Assembly (NCBI RefSeq): GCF_030272615.1
Contig: NC_081412.1
Coordinates: 106,022,296 to 106,086,295 of the forward strand
DNA from: Cryptomeria japonica
Taxonomy: Eukaryota > Streptophyta > Pinopsida > Cupressales > Cupressaceae
DNA length: 64,000 bases
Direction of reading: 5' to 3'
Part shown: positions 22,786 through 35,221 of the stretch, piece after piece
How the letters are laid out: each line of letters opens with the position of its first letter
Numbering within the stretch: position 1 is the first letter of the stretch
The notes under the pieces: model-generated
Databases searched by the model: none
Told to the model about the DNA's origin: nothing
The model's input: only the letters and a program-made list of their open reading frames with translations
Translations under genes and position numbers: made by a program

Positions 22786-23819
22786 AGATGATCTACCTCT
22801 ACCTAAGAAACCCATGATGATTCTTCAATTGGTTTGTCTTTCCACTTCACAAGATACTCTCTATACTAGTTGCTCCGAGTGCTACACCCAATTCTTCTAT
22901 CCAAAATCTATTCAATTTGATATGGTATCCACTGAGGTATCAGCTTCTTCAAGTCTGCTAAATTATCCTCACTAAATCTTGTCTCATGATGTTGATGTAG
23001 ATCTACAATGTTGAATATAAGTGAAATTTCCAAAGTACCGAGTAACTGCACTTCATATGCATTTCTGGAACTAAATGTCCTCAAGATCTTACAAGGTCCA
23101 AACTTCCTCATCTATAACTTATTATAGGTTCCAACTGGGAATCTCTCTTTTCTTAGATACACCATCACTTCATCTCCCACTTCAAATTCTTTATGTCTCC
23201 TCTTCTCATCTGATTTCTCCTTGTACTTACTATTCATGTCCTCCAAATGGTGTTTGACCTGAGTATGTACCATTTTCATATGCTCTACAAATTCTTCTAC
23301 TTCTACACTCTTCTTGTCTTCATTACTGATATCTCTCAATTTTGATATGCCTCTAGGGTTTTCTCTGGTGACAATCTCAAAAGGTGTTCTTTGGGTTCTC
23401 CTGTTCACTAAATTATTGTAGGCAAATTTTGCTTGTGCGAGAATCAAGTCTCAACTTCTGGTTTTCTCTCCTACTAAGCATCTAAACAAATTTCTCAAGC
23501 TCCTATTCACTACCTCTACTTTTCCATCAGTCTATGGGTCAAAAGTAGAACTGAACTTCAAATATGTCTTCATCTTCTTCCAAAGTGTCCTCCAAAAATA
23601 TCCAACAAACTTAGTGTCTCTGTCTAAAACTATGCTCTTAGGTAATCCATGTAATCTCACCACTTCTTTGAAAAATAGGTCTGCAACATGTACTGCATCT
23701 ATTGTCTTTTTACAAGGTATGAAATGCGTCATCTTTGAGAATCTATCCACCACCACAAATATAGAATCATTTCCTCTCTGTGTCTTAGGCAATCCAAGTA
23801 TGAAATGCATGCTTATGTA
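22786..23819 (-). pseudogene. gypsy-1 integrase core, C-terminus and chromodomain
   Basis: On the minus strand the reading starts inside the integrase at [18 protein letters not shown], then [13 protein letters not shown] and [10 protein letters not shown] (catalytic aspartates), then the C-terminal module with KFGPCKILR (23447-22908). Past an in-frame TAG there is a chromodomain-like segment, YREYLVKWKDKPIEESSWVS. Chromodomains target chromovirus integration to marked chromatin. Three TAG stops lie in the chromodomain at places where Gln or Glu would suit. Copia-2 cuts the protein at its left end, just before the first catalytic residue. Confidence 0.85.
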
Positions 23820-25108
23820 TGTTGGCATAATGGATGAACTGATTATGTGTTGCATTGATCTTTTGACATTAATGTCAACACTAGTTGTTCTGGTTGGTTA
23901 CCGGCAAACAAGGTTTGGTTACTGGTAGAAGATCTAGTGTTACCGGCAGAAGAGACTATTTGTTGGACACTTCTGGCATGTTTGGATCAGTGAAGTATAT
24001 TTGATTTCATTGTTATATACTCCATGAGCATGTTTTGGTCAATTGGTATTGGCTTGGTAATCTGATTCTATCATACACTTTGGTAAACCCTTATCGGCAC
24101 TAGTTTAAGGCTTTATCGGTAGAGCTTTCATTAAGGAATCATGACAGTATGCATAGTTGGTATTGGTGCAGCTTCTTCATGGATTTCAGGATGTTGAAGG
24201 TGTTCTCTGATCATGCTTCAACTTCTTGAAGACATTGCTTTGGTGTGATGGACCCAGAATAGGTCTGGTACCTATCTAGGTTATGGACCTGTATCATGCT
24301 AACGTGTACTCTACACGTTACCGGGATGTTTTGAGAGGATTTATGAATCTATTATTGTTGTTTGGTCTTAAGCCAACATGGCATATCATTGTAATATGAA
24401 ATTATGTAATGATCTTATTGTAATATCTTTTAGGTGGCCAACCTAATCGGTTTAGGCCTTAGGGTTTGTAAAAATAAGAGGTAGAAACTCTTTTTTTAAG
24501 TATCTTTGTTATTGGAAAGGTCACAGTCAAGGAATGTAATATGCAAATATTGAAATATCATTTAGGCAGAGGAGTTGATTGATCATTGGTGATCGAATTG
24601 GATTTAGAAGAGGATTTAGTCCTCTGGCATTGAGCTTAACTGGGACTGTAATCAGGCATGGTAGATGCTATTTCTAGTAGTTCACTCTATTGGATTGTTG
24701 TCCATTTATCTTGAGATGGTTGTAGCCTCTCTGTAGTCAATGAGACTCTTTTGTTATGATAAGTACGCTCTAGGCAGTGTGCCTTCCTGCAAGTGTAGGC
24801 TCCTCATTGTAACACATACTTTCTGTAGAAGTATCATCTAACTGTGGGTAGGCTTCCCATCGTGGTTTTTCACTTTCTAGGTTTTTCACATACAAATCAT
24901 GGTGTTATGTGGTATGGTTGCTTTGCATTGATTATCTAGTTAATTGTTAAGTTATATTGTTTACCGGTATCTATTCCTACTGGCATCTATATGTATTTTA
25001 CCGGTACTTGATTTGTTTAAGCTTGTATTGTGGATTAAAAGTTATAATTTGTTAACAACTGATTCACCCCCCCCCCCCCCTCTCAGTTGTTCACCGATTA
25101 TCCTAACA
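23820..25108 (+). repeat. copia-2 5' LTR
   Basis: 1,289 bp, from TGTTGGCATAATGG to TATCCTAACA. It has the hairpin block (about 24842-24909) and a run of about 14 C residues before TCTCAG (about 25066-25084). Confidence 0.9.
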
Positions 25109-25110
25109 AT

Positions 25111-25122
25111 TGGTATCAAAGC
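25111..25122 (+). promoter_or_regulatory. Primer binding site, copia-2
   Basis: TGGTATCAAAGC two bases past the LTR; one base differs from the usual initiator-Met site, probably a later G-to-A change. Confidence 0.85.
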
Positions 25123-25166
25123 TTTGGTCCTCTTTTACAAAAGCTTAACCGCTTGAGGTAGATCCT

Positions 25167-26270
25167 ATGGCAACTAACACTTATAATCCATCGGCAACTA
25201 TTTTCAGAAGAGAAATCCCTAAGCTTGATGGAACAAATTATGGGATATGGAAAATTCAAATGGAGACTCATCTTATATGTCTTGGAAAAGATATTTGGGA
25301 TATCACTGAAAAATGATACACACCTTATGATCTGGCATCTAGCAATCCTACAACTGCAGACTTGGATAAGAATATTGAAAATGATTGCAGAGCTAAAGAA
25401 GCCCTCTTGTGTTCACTTACCGATCATCAGATCATGGGATTGACTGATAAATCATTGGCTAAGGTTATGTGGGAAAAATTGTAAACTTTGAATGAAGGTG
25501 ATCCTACTGTCAAAATTGCTAAACTTGATGCTTATCGGGTAAGATATGAAAACTTGAAAATGGAAGATAATGAAAGAATTATTGTGTTTATGGAAAAAGT
25601 AAATGAGATTGTTATGGGAATTCAATGCTGTGGAGGATTTATAAGTGAAGATGAAATAGTTTCTAAAGTCTTGAGATCCCTTCCACCGGCTTACAAGATA
25701 AAGGCAACTGCAATTAATGAGTTAAGAACAATGGCAAACACTTCATTCTGATTGGGAAACTATCTGCTTTTGAGCTTGAAGAATTTGGATCTTCTGGAGC
25801 TGTAAAATCTAAACCTGCTTTTCATGTGTCGTCATCAACATCTACCAGCAAAAGTGATTGGAAAGCCCTATATGTAAAAGAATTGAAAGACATGAGGAAA
25901 GAAGATGATGAACTTGAGCAGCTTGAAGCCTTATTTTCTAGAAGAATACCTAAAGGACCAACTGGAAGTAAGTATGAAGGAAAAGAACCTTTTAAATATT
26001 TTGCACGTAATAAGATTGGTCATTTTGCATCTAGATGTCTTGAAAGGAATGCAAGGTTTGAGGAAAGAGTCAAGAAATCTTCTAAGCCTAACCAGAACAG
26101 ATATAGATTCAAGAAGAGTAAACAATGCTACATAGCAGATGAGGAAGGAGTAACTGATGACTCTGGAGATGAATCAAAAGAAGACTCTACTAGTGGATCT
26201 AGAAATGGCAAAGAATGGGTGTTATATGCTTTAAAAGAAGATGAACCGGAACCAGCTATCAAAAATGAAG
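25167..26270 (+). pseudogene. copia-2 Gag
   Basis: ATG at 25167 opens MATNTYNPSATIFRREIP, followed by LDGTNYGIWKIQMETHL, the start of the UBN2-type copia Gag. In-frame stops at about 25315 (TGA) and 25482 (TAA) and a frameshift near 25750 break it. A single CCHC knuckle survives only in part (YFARNKIGHFASRC, first cysteine lost). Basic and acidic tails lead into the protease without a clear gap. Confidence 0.85.
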
Positions 26271-27724
26271 AAAAGTCTCTGGTAGCAAAAGTTGAAGATA
26301 AGGATGAATGGGTAATTGATAGTGGATGCTCACATCATATGACTAGAGATAAAAGGAAATTTTTGTCCCTACAAGAATACAATGGCAGTCAAGTCAGATT
26401 TGGAGATGACAAGGCATGTATGATCAAAGGTAGAGGTATTATTTCCTTAGATGGCAAGCATAATACTAATAATGTCTATTATGTAGAAGTTTTAAGGCAT
26501 AATCTTTTGAGTGTCGGTCGATTGGTTGATAAGGGTTTGCAACTTCAGTTTAAAGATACAAAATGCAAAATCATAAACAAAAATGGTTTCGAGATTGTAA
26601 TCGATATTCAAACAGGAAGTAATATCTTTCACTTGAACACTGGTAATAAGACATACTTGATTTCTCATATTGATGAGAGTTGGTTATGGCATAAGAGGTT
26701 GTGTCATGTTAATTTTGATTGTATTGTTAAGATCAGTTCAACTAAGGCAGTTAGAGATATACCTAAGATTATGAAGCCTCATAATCCGGTATGTAGGGAA
26801 TGTCAATTGGGTAAGCAAGTCAGAAGTTCTTTTAAGACCATAGATGATAAATCTAATGATGTACTTGATGTAATTCATACTGACTTATGTGGTCCAGCAA
26901 GGACAAGAAGCTTTCAAGGTGATAGGTATTTCATGTTGATTATTGATGACTATTCTAGAATGATGTGGGTGACTTTTCTAAGGGAGAAGTTTGAAGCTTT
27001 TGAGAAATTCAAGATCTTTAAAGAGAAGCCTGAAACTAAAACTGGATTGAAAATCAAATGTCTAAGATCAGATCATGGTGGTGAGTTCACTTCTCATGAA
27101 TTTAACAGTTATTGTGAGACAAATGGAATCAGGAGACAGCTATCTGCACCTAGGACTCCTCACCAAAATGGAGTAGTGGAAAGAAAGAAAAGAACCATTT
27201 TGGATGCAGCAAGATCTATGATGATGGAAGCCAAATTTCCTCATATCTACTAGAGAGAAGTAGTGAGTACAGTAGTCTACACATTCAATAGAGTTCACAT
27301 CAAAGGTGAAACCGATAAGACCCCTTATGAACTATGGTTTGGACATACACCTACTGTTAAATATTTCAGAATTTTTGGAAGTAAATGCTATATCAAAAGG
27401 GATGATTCAAATGAAAAGTTTGATCCTAGATGTGATGAAGGGATATTTCTTGAATATTCAATTCAAAGAAAAGCATATAGATGTTATAATAAAAGATTGC
27501 AAAAAATTGTGGAGAGTGCTAATGTGAAAGTGGATGAACAGTATAGAAATCATTCTATATCATATGACAGGGAACCGGCAGTGGAAATGATCATAACTGA
27601 ACCGCAAATGCCTCAACCAGTACAAGAAGCTGAGATAGCTACACCGGCACAATCAAAAAATTCAGCTGTGACTGATTATCAGACCAGTGAACCTGAAGTT
27701 CAAAAGACAACAAGGTACATGTAA
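26271..27724 (+). pseudogene. copia-2 protease and integrase
   Basis: The protease motif is WVIDSGCSHHMTRDKRKF (about 26307-26361). The integrase zinc domain is HKRLCHVNF...CRECQLGK. The catalytic residues lie in HTDLCGP, RSDHGGEFTS and the following TPHQNGVVERKKR, so the DDE triad is present. A TAG stop at 27250 replaces a tryptophan position. Reading continues with VVSTVVYTFNRVH and FGSKCYIKRD to a frameshift near 27720. This is the longest open reading frame of a pol in the window (475 codons) but it is still incomplete. Confidence 0.88.
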
Positions 27725-29343
27725 GATTAAATCGTTCTAAAGATCAAATTATTGGAGATAGAAACAAGGGAGTTATGACAAGAAGAAAACTGGCAAATGA
27801 AGAGGTATGTCTTATTTCTCAAGTTGAATCGGCAACTGTTATTGAAGCTTGTAAGGATAAACATTAGTTAAAGGCTATGGAAGATGAATTAGATCAAATA
27901 GAGACGAATAAAACTAGGTCTTTAGTTCCCCAGCCTAAAAATAAGAATGTTATTGGAACTAAATGGGTTTTTAGGAATAAACTAAATGATGATGGACAAG
28001 TTGTAAGAAACAAGGCTAGATTGGTTTGTAAAGGATATTCTCAAATGGAAGGAATTTATTATGGTGAGACATTTGCACTTGTAGCTAGAATTGAAGTTGT
28101 TAGACTATTTCTTGCCTATGCATCTTATAAGAACTATAAGGTTTATCAAATGGATGTTAAATGTGCATTTTTGAATGGTGAGCTTGAGGAAGAAGTTTAC
28201 ATTGAACAACCTAATGGATTTTCACTGACAAATGATAAAGATATGGTTTGCAGATTGAAGAAAGCTTTATATGGATTGAAATAGGCTCCTAGAGCTTGGT
28301 ATGCAAAGCTGGATAAATATCTTTTGAAGCTTGGTTTTACTAAAGGCAGTGTTGATAGTAATTTATATTATAAAATCACTGATAATGATATTCTAATTAT
28401 TGAAGTTTTTGTTGATGATATCATTTTTGGAGGAGAAGATGAATTGTGCATGGAATTTTCTAACAACATGAAGAATGAATTTGAAATGTCCATGATTGGT
28501 GAGATAAAAAAATTCTTAGGTTTGCAGATTACTCAAACTGACAAAGGCATTTTTATCTATCAAACTAAGTATCTGAGGGAATTGTTGAAGAAGTTTGGTA
28601 TACATAATTCGAAACCGGTAAGTACTCCTATGACTACAAGTGAGAAATTATCTATCAAGGATACTTCTACACTAGTAAATCTAACAAGATATAAGTCTAT
28701 GATTGGTGGTCTGTTATATCTAACTCAGACTAGACCTGATATTATGAATGCAGTAAGTATTGTTTCAAGATATCAAAGTAATCCTAAAGAAAATCATGAA
28801 TGTATAGTAAAGAGGATATTTTGGTATTTGTAAGGAACAATAGAATATGGTTTATGGTATTCTAAAAATGATGATTTCACTTTATGTGCATATACTAACT
28901 CAGATGACAGGAAGAGCACTTCTAGTGGAGCTTTCTTTCTTGGAAAGAAACTGGTTTCATGGATCAGCAAAAAATAATCATGCATTTCTTTATCTATTGC
29001 AAAAACTAAGTATGTTGTAGGAGCAACTAATTGCACTCAAGTCTTGTGGATGAAGCAAATGTTGAAGGATGTCAGGGTAAATTGTAGTGAACCGGTAGTT
29101 ATCTACTATGATAACTCTGCAGCTATTGACATGTTTAAGAATCTGGTATTTCTTTCTAGGACTAAGCATATTTCAATAAAGTATAAATTTCTGAAGGACA
29201 AGGTAGAAGCAAAGGAAGTCAAATTGGTTTATGTGAACACTAAAGAACAGATTGCAAACATATTCACTAAACCGTTGTCTAAGGAATCATTTGAGTATTT
29301 GAGAGACAGATTAGGGGTTTCTTCCCCTCTGGCAGAGACTTGA
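27725..29343 (+). pseudogene. copia-2 reverse transcriptase and RNase H
   Basis: RT motifs are [37 protein letters not shown] (CAG to TAG) and the active site FVDDIIFGGEDE. RNase H and the tail follow: TRPDIMNAVSIVSRYQ, YDNSAAIDM, RTKHISIKYKFLKDK and NIFTKPLSKESF. Stops occur at about 27868, 28283, 28831 and 28975. Copia domain order is complete. Confidence 0.88.
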
Positions 29344-29420
29344 TTGATGAAGTTTGTCATCAGTCTGGCATGCATTACTAGAGACATTATTCATTTCAGC
29401 ACTGATGAGTGGTGCTACTA

Positions 29421-29677
29421 CTCAGGGGGAGTAGTCAGCTTTGAGTTTCAGAGGTTTATATCATTGCTTTGATATTTTTGTCAGATTTATGGTTTTGATG
29501 TCAAAGGGGGAGTGATAGTAATGTGGAAAATCATTGAGAACCTTACAGAGATATCATTCACAAGGGGTAAGCTATTGATTGTTGGTTGTCTTGCACAGGG
29601 GGAGACTTGATTGGCATTTTTTTGGTACTTACATATTTTTTACATCTAGTGTTGCCATCAATGCCAAAGGGGGAGAT
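29421..29677 (+). promoter_or_regulatory. Polypurine tract cluster of copia-2
   Basis: Four runs are visible: CTCAGGGGGAGTAG, TCAAAGGGGGAGTG, CACAGGGGGAGAC and the terminal GCCAAAGGGGGAGAT before the 3' LTR. This matches the arrangement in elements A and B. Confidence 0.75.
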
Positions 29678-30081
29678 TGTTTACATAATGCATGAATTGA
29701 TTATGTGTTTCATCGATTTTTTGTCATTGATGTCAACACCAGTTGTTATGGTTGGTTACCGGTAGACAAGTTTTGGTTATCAGTAGAAGATCTAGTGTTA
29801 CCGGCAGAAGAGACTATCTGTTGGACACTTCTGGCATGTTTGGATCAGTGAAGTATATTTGATTTCATGTTCTATATTCTCCATGAGCATATTTTGGTCA
29901 GTTGGTATTGGCTTGGTAATCGGATGCTATCATACACTCTGGTAAACCCTTACTAGCACTGGTTTAAGGCTTTACTAGTAGAGCTTTCATTAAGGAATCA
30001 TGATAGGATGCATAGTTGGTGTTGGTGGAGCTTCTTCATGGATTTCAAGATGTTGAAGATGCTCTTTAATCATCATTCAAC
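29678..30081 (+). repeat. copia-2 3' LTR, truncated
   Basis: It matches the first ~400 bp of 23820-25108 (TGTTTACATAATG to about CATCATTCAAC) and then switches to gypsy-1. About 880 bp of LTR is missing. Confidence 0.85.
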
Positions 30082-31029
30082 AATTGTTCTTACCTTCTCA
30101 GGGTCCATCTTCAATCCATCTACAAATATCACAAATCCCAAATAGACTAATTCTTCCTTCATGAAACTGCACTTCTTAATGTTTATCAACAACTTCTCTT
30201 CTCTCAACCTCTGTAAAACTTGTCTCAAATGAAACATATGTTCTTCCTTGGTTTTACTAAATATCAAAATATCATCCAAATACACAATAACAAACTTACC
30301 CAATAATGTCTTCAATGCTTGATTCATAAACCTCGTGAAAGTGCATGGTGCATTAGTCAATCCAAAATGCATGACCAACCATTCATATAGTCCTTCATTT
30401 GTCTTGAATGTTGTCTTCCACTCATCTCCTTCTTTGATTCTAATCTGATAGTATCCACTCTTCAAGTCTATCTTTGTGTAGTATCTGGCTCCACTCAAAC
30501 AATCCATTATGTCATCCATTCTAGGAAAGGGAAATTTGTACTTCACTATGATCTTGTTTATTGCTCTATAATTAGTACACATCCTCCATTATACATTCTT
30601 CTTAGGAGCTAACACTATTGGAACTACACAAGGACTCAAACTTTCTCTGATCAAACCTTTTCTCAACAAATCCTGCACTTATCTATTCAGCTCCTCATTC
30701 TCCGTCGGTGTCATTTGGTGTGCTACTTTATTAGGCAAACTAGCTCTAGGAATGAGATCCATGCAATGATTGATACTTCTCATAGGGGGTAATCCATCAG
30801 GTACATCGGTTGAAATGATATCTCCATATTCTATCAACAACACCTTTATCTCCTCTAGTTGTTCTTCTTCATAATCTGAATTGTCAGTCTTCTTAGGAAC
30901 CAAGGCAAAACACACATTCTCATGTCTCATCCCAACCAGGAATTTCCTTCCATCCACCCAAAAAATTCTAGCATTGGTACAAACTTCACTCTCCAAAGGC
31001 TCCTCCAAGGGCAACAAGGTCTCATTCAT
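30073..31029 (-). pseudogene. gypsy-1 reverse transcriptase
   Basis: On the minus strand 31029-30679 carries the linker before RT (DVPDGLPPMRSINHCMDLIP), then after a break 30582-30073 has the RT core: [55 protein letters not shown] and the active site [15 protein letters not shown]. The reading ends at VRTIVE, where copia-2 LTR sequence begins; RNase H should follow but is absent. Confidence 0.88.
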
Positions 31030-32536
31030 CCCATTTTCAACAATAGTGTATATGTTCTTCCTTCCATCATGTATTGCTTGTCCATCATACTATCAAGGTC
31101 TACCCAACAAGATATGACAAATATCCATAGGCATGATATCACACAAAACTTCATCATGATATGATCCAATCTTCAATTTCACCAACTATTGTTCACTTAC
31201 TAGTATCTTATGATCATCCCGAATCCATGCTATCTAATAAGGCTTAGGGTGCTTCAATCTCTCCAAATTCAACTTATTCACCATCTCCTCTGAAACAAGA
31301 TTACCTAAACTAACACTATCAATAATTACTTTACAACACTTAAAGGATATTTTACATCTAGCCTTGAACAAATTCCTCCTCTGCAAGGGCTCCTCATCAT
31401 CTTTGGTATGACACAAAGCTCTCCTCATCACCAACAATTCTCCATCTTCCAGTTTATTAGTCGATCGGGTATAGTTTTCTTATACCAATGTTTTCCTTCC
31501 AGTGTTCTCGGTCTTCTTACATTCAAATGCACGATGTCCTTGTCCTCTGTACTTAAAGAAAGATCCTCTAAACACTCTTTTATCTTGTATTCTGTCATCT
31601 TTGTCATAACTCTCATTCCAATATCCATCAGGTTCTCTTCTCTAGTAAAAATTTATATCATCCTTCTTGTATGAACCTCCATCTTTGCTAACTTCCTTAC
31701 CTTTTCTCTTATCTATACAGGCTCCTCTTCCTTTGGAATAGCTTCTTCCTCCTTGAAATCTTCCTCTGGAAAACCTTCCACCTCTACCTCTTTTCTTTTG
31801 CTACAGTCTTTTGTTCAACTTCTCTTTTACTTTCAGGATATATTGTTAAGCTTCCTCAATACTCTACAACTTGATTAATCTAAGTTCATCTTGTATAGAC
31901 ATCTGCAACCCATTCAAATATCTAGTGACTTATTCAATCTCATCATCAATATGTTTGGATTTGATATTCAACTTGTAGAATGCTTCAATATACTCCTTCA
32001 CACTAGATTCCTTCTGGTTCAGATTCTACAACTTTCAAAACAAGTTCACTTGATAATCAATAGTCATAAACTTTGATTTTAACTTACTAACCATCCACTC
32101 CCAAGATTTGATCTTCTCTTTACCTCTTCTTTGTCTATCAACCTGCAAATGTTTACACCAAAGTGATGCATGACTTTTCAACTTAGTGCAGGCATATCTC
32201 ACCTTTCTATCTTTTGCGGTGCCTTCAAAATTAAAATACTTTTCCACCTCCATGATCCAATCTAGTAATTCATCTGAATCCAACTTGCCATCATAATATA
32301 GTGGGGTAAAATGTGGTCTGGTATTCTCTCTTGACAATGCTCTTATAAACCTTTCTTCATCTGGATCATTCGTCGATGGATTCGCTCCTTGTTCTCTAGT
32401 TGCCACTTCTTCTTCTTTATCTTCGCTCACATCTTCAACATGTCGACCTCTTCTCTGGGCCATTTTAATAGCTTTGAATTGGACTGCAATTCCTCTCAAT
32501 ATTTCTATCATAGTAGGTGTAAAGGGGAAAATTAGG
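31030..32536 (-). pseudogene. gypsy-1 Gag and protease
   Basis: On the minus strand the Gag resumes at 32536 after the inserted LTR nest, with LIFPFTPTMIEILRGIAVQ, MAQRRGRHVEDVSEDKEEE and the Gag core DGKLDSDELLDWIMEVEKYF (to 32035). A degraded zinc knuckle, FKYRGQGHRAFEC, lies near 31525-31565, with arginine/glycine-rich sequence before it. The protease region at 31437-31234 reads VIIDSVSLGNLVSEEMVNKL, so the usual glycine of the D-S/T-G triad has been replaced. The first codons (MAQRNARNGG...) are on the far side of the insertion at about 35062-35110. Confidence 0.82.
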
Positions 32537-35061
32537 TGACGTGGCAATTTTCAAGGTAGAAGGAGAAATCACAAAATCATCTATTTTCACTTGGGGGGTG
32601 ATACCTTTACATTCAAAAGAGGAGGTAAATCAACTAGATCCAGTCGCTAATCAAATTAGGACTAAATGCTAAGTAGATTGATTAAAATGGAATATGTTTG
32701 ACCCTCTTTTGTAAGTTCATTGGTTGAATTAAGATAGTGCTAGAAATGAAGACAAATATGAGAAAATAGTGAGCTACAGATTTGGGATTTCATCATGCAC
32801 CTGGATCTAAGAAATTTGAGATGATTCAAAGCTGCTCTGCAAAATCTGCCAAAAGTAGCAGGGATCATGTGTCTAGACCAGGATGCCCACCCTCTTGGTC
32901 CTTCGAACTTTCTGCGTGTTGAAAAGGGTTTTTCCATCTCTGCAAATAAAGCTTATTTCCAGAGGTACAGTTGCGCACCTAGTTCCTGCACACAAAAGGA
33001 AAGGGAAATGTTTTGGGAATAGTGGTTTGCCTCTAGGTCAAACCCTATTGGCAACAACAATGAAGTAAAACTAAGAGGAGGGGGTGAATCAATTTTCACT
33101 GGACTATCCAACTTAACCCTAAATGCAAATCTGATAAATTGTAGCAACAACAAAGATAAGTAAATTGATAGCACAACACACAACACCAAGATTTTGACAT
33201 GGAAAACTTGATTAAGGGAAAAAACACGGTGGGAACCTACCCATAATGAGATGATATAACTTTGCAGTAGTATGTGTAAATATTATAATGGGGAATGCAC
33301 CTGCATTCAAGCTCACTACCTAGAGCTCACTGCTCAAAATATAATAACCCAGAAGGCAACAACCCTCGGGGAAGTCTGACTAACTTACAACAAGATTTAG
33401 ACTACAATCTGGAAGGAATGAACTACAATAATAGCATTTGCTAATGCCTGATGATAGTTTCGGTTAAGCACATATGTCTGCTCTACAACCCTCCAAACCT
33501 CTGCTCAATCACACTACCAAAGGATGAATACTTTTAAGAACAACTACCACTCTTTGATAAAGCAAACATAACATCGATACCCAATTTACATGACAACATC
33601 ACATATATATATATAGATCATCAACCTTGACTACAAGGTTGGCCAAACCCTCAACTCACAATTACAAAATTACATCATTCGATACAAAGATCGACCACTG
33701 GACCAATATGATGATATATATTATATAACATGGCTCTAAATTAAATGCTCAAACATGCAACGCCACCAAAAATCTTGCCAAGATAAACTGCAACACGCTA
33801 CACCACCAAAAAAATTGCATAACACGAAGAACATCACCGGATCAGCAAAATTACAAAGAAAGCGCACAATGATCAATGCGGATCACCAAAAAAATAGGAC
33901 ATGATTAGGAAACATCAACAGGGACATTAGAACCATCTGCAATAGTTGCACCAACACCACTTATCAAATCTTCATCGATCAACATCTAAAACTCAAGAAC
34001 ACTCAAACAACAACAACTCTAACTAGAAAGATAGCTTGTGGAGCACCAAATCATGAACCATCTGAAGTGAAGATACACAAGAATATCCAAAACAATCTCC
34101 CAAAATCTTAGCACAAGATCTGATCACACCATAATATACCGAAGAAAATACTGAACTCTGCAAAGCACTAATTAGAAAAACCAAACTATAAACCGGATCA
34201 TATGATATCATCACTTAAGATTCTTTGATTACTAAAACCAATACAGAAAGATGTAATGACACTAGGAATACTCCATATACCAAACTGTGATCCCAATAGA
34301 TCAATCTGCAACCACCGAAGCAATAAATCATAAGAATATGTTGACATCAATGATAGCAACATATCCTAGCAATAGCAATGTCCAACAAACCCTGGTTTTG
34401 GAATTAACCAAGTGGTTTAAATAATGTAATTGAAATGACAAAGTAGGAATCCTCCTCTTTGAGGGGATGTTGAATTGACTGAAAATGAAATGCTTATACC
34501 TCCTTGTGAATTTTTGCTTGCCTCCATATGGAATTGTGATTTCATGAATTAGGATGATGATCCCCTCTTCAATGCCTGAAATATTGACTCTATTGCTTCT
34601 CCAAGACTTGAAGAAAGACTAAAAATGCTCAATTTCTCTTGAATGCTTGATCTCTTGAATTCTTGAAGACCTCTTGTGTGTGTGTGATATATGTTCAAAT
34701 GAGAGGGGAAATCCTCTTATATACTTTCTAGTAGGATGAATTGACTAATTTTCTAACATGAGCCGACATAGAGGGGTATTTTCCTGCTCAAATTTGAGAT
34801 GGGTAAAGGGGTCCAATTTAGGTCCCCTTTAGGGTGGTGCCACGCCTTGGTCCTAATGAGGACCAGGCCACCACGTCCTGGTCCTACCCTATTTTGGGGC
34901 AGGATCAAGATGGCATAGGGTGCACCTTTGAGCTAGGATGTTGTCTTTGACATGTATGAGAATAATTAGATCTTCGATCAGGCTGAGGGGCGCAAACACT
35001 AAGGCAAAGACCCAAATGCGAATGAAAATTGTGAGGGCTACAATTTTAGGATGCTATAGCA
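32537..35061 (-). mobile_element. Gypsy solo LTR inserted in gypsy-1 gag, itself interrupted
   Basis: Apart from 33046-34387, this segment matches in reverse the solo LTR at 49684-50960: the TGCTATAGCATCCTAAAATTG start, the TACCCTATTTTGGGGCAGGA block, GGGTTTGACCTAGAGGCAAA and GATGGAAAAACCC. It splits gypsy-1 Gag between MAQRNARNGGAHGNAN and FPFTPTMIEILRG. The tips are TG...CA (TGACGTGGC at 32537; ...TATAGCA at 35061). I do not see a clean target duplication. Confidence 0.75.
33046..34387 (-). mobile_element. Solo LTR nested in the gypsy solo LTR
   Basis: This 1,342-bp block is flanked by exact AACCC duplications (33041-33045 and 34388-34392). On the minus strand it begins TGTTGGACATTGC and ends TTGCCAATA (final CA changed to TA). 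It has the hairpin block (about 33181-33243) and the G-rich AGAGGAGGGGGTGAATC. The empty site is preserved in the related LTR at about 50396-50425, which reads through without it. Confidence 0.88.
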
Positions 35062-35110
35062 GGGTTTGCATTTCCATGTGCTCCACCATTTCTAGCATTT
35101 CTTTGGGCCA
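35062..35110 (-). pseudogene. gypsy-1 Gag N-terminus, severed
   Basis: The minus-strand reading MAQRNARNGGAHGNAN starts about 97 bases past the primer site, as expected for gypsy Gag, and is cut by the solo LTR. It continues at 32536. Confidence 0.65.
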
Positions 35111-35207
35111 TCTTTACCCTAGTCCTCTACAGTCATAAGTCGAATCCTCAATCTGCCACATTACAACAAAATTGAACTAGACTTTGCAACCTCTGAAACA
35201 AAATCTC

Positions 35208-35219
35208 GCTCTGATACCA
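35208..35219 (-). promoter_or_regulatory. Primer binding site, gypsy-1
   Basis: GCTCTGATACCA on the plus strand, i.e. TGGTATCAGAGC on the minus strand, two bases from the 5' LTR. Confidence 0.9.
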
Positions 35220-35221
35220 CT

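Larger units (their letters stand above)
23820..30081 (+). mobile_element. Ty1/copia element copia-2 inside gypsy-1
   Basis: A plus-strand element with a complete 5' LTR (23820-25108), primer site, gag, protease, integrase, RT, RNase H, several polypurine tracts and a 3' LTR that stops after about 400 bp. Sequence then changes directly into gypsy-1 RT, so the expected target duplication on the right is lost. The coding region is broken by about eight stops or frameshifts but all domains are recognisable. Confidence 0.9.
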
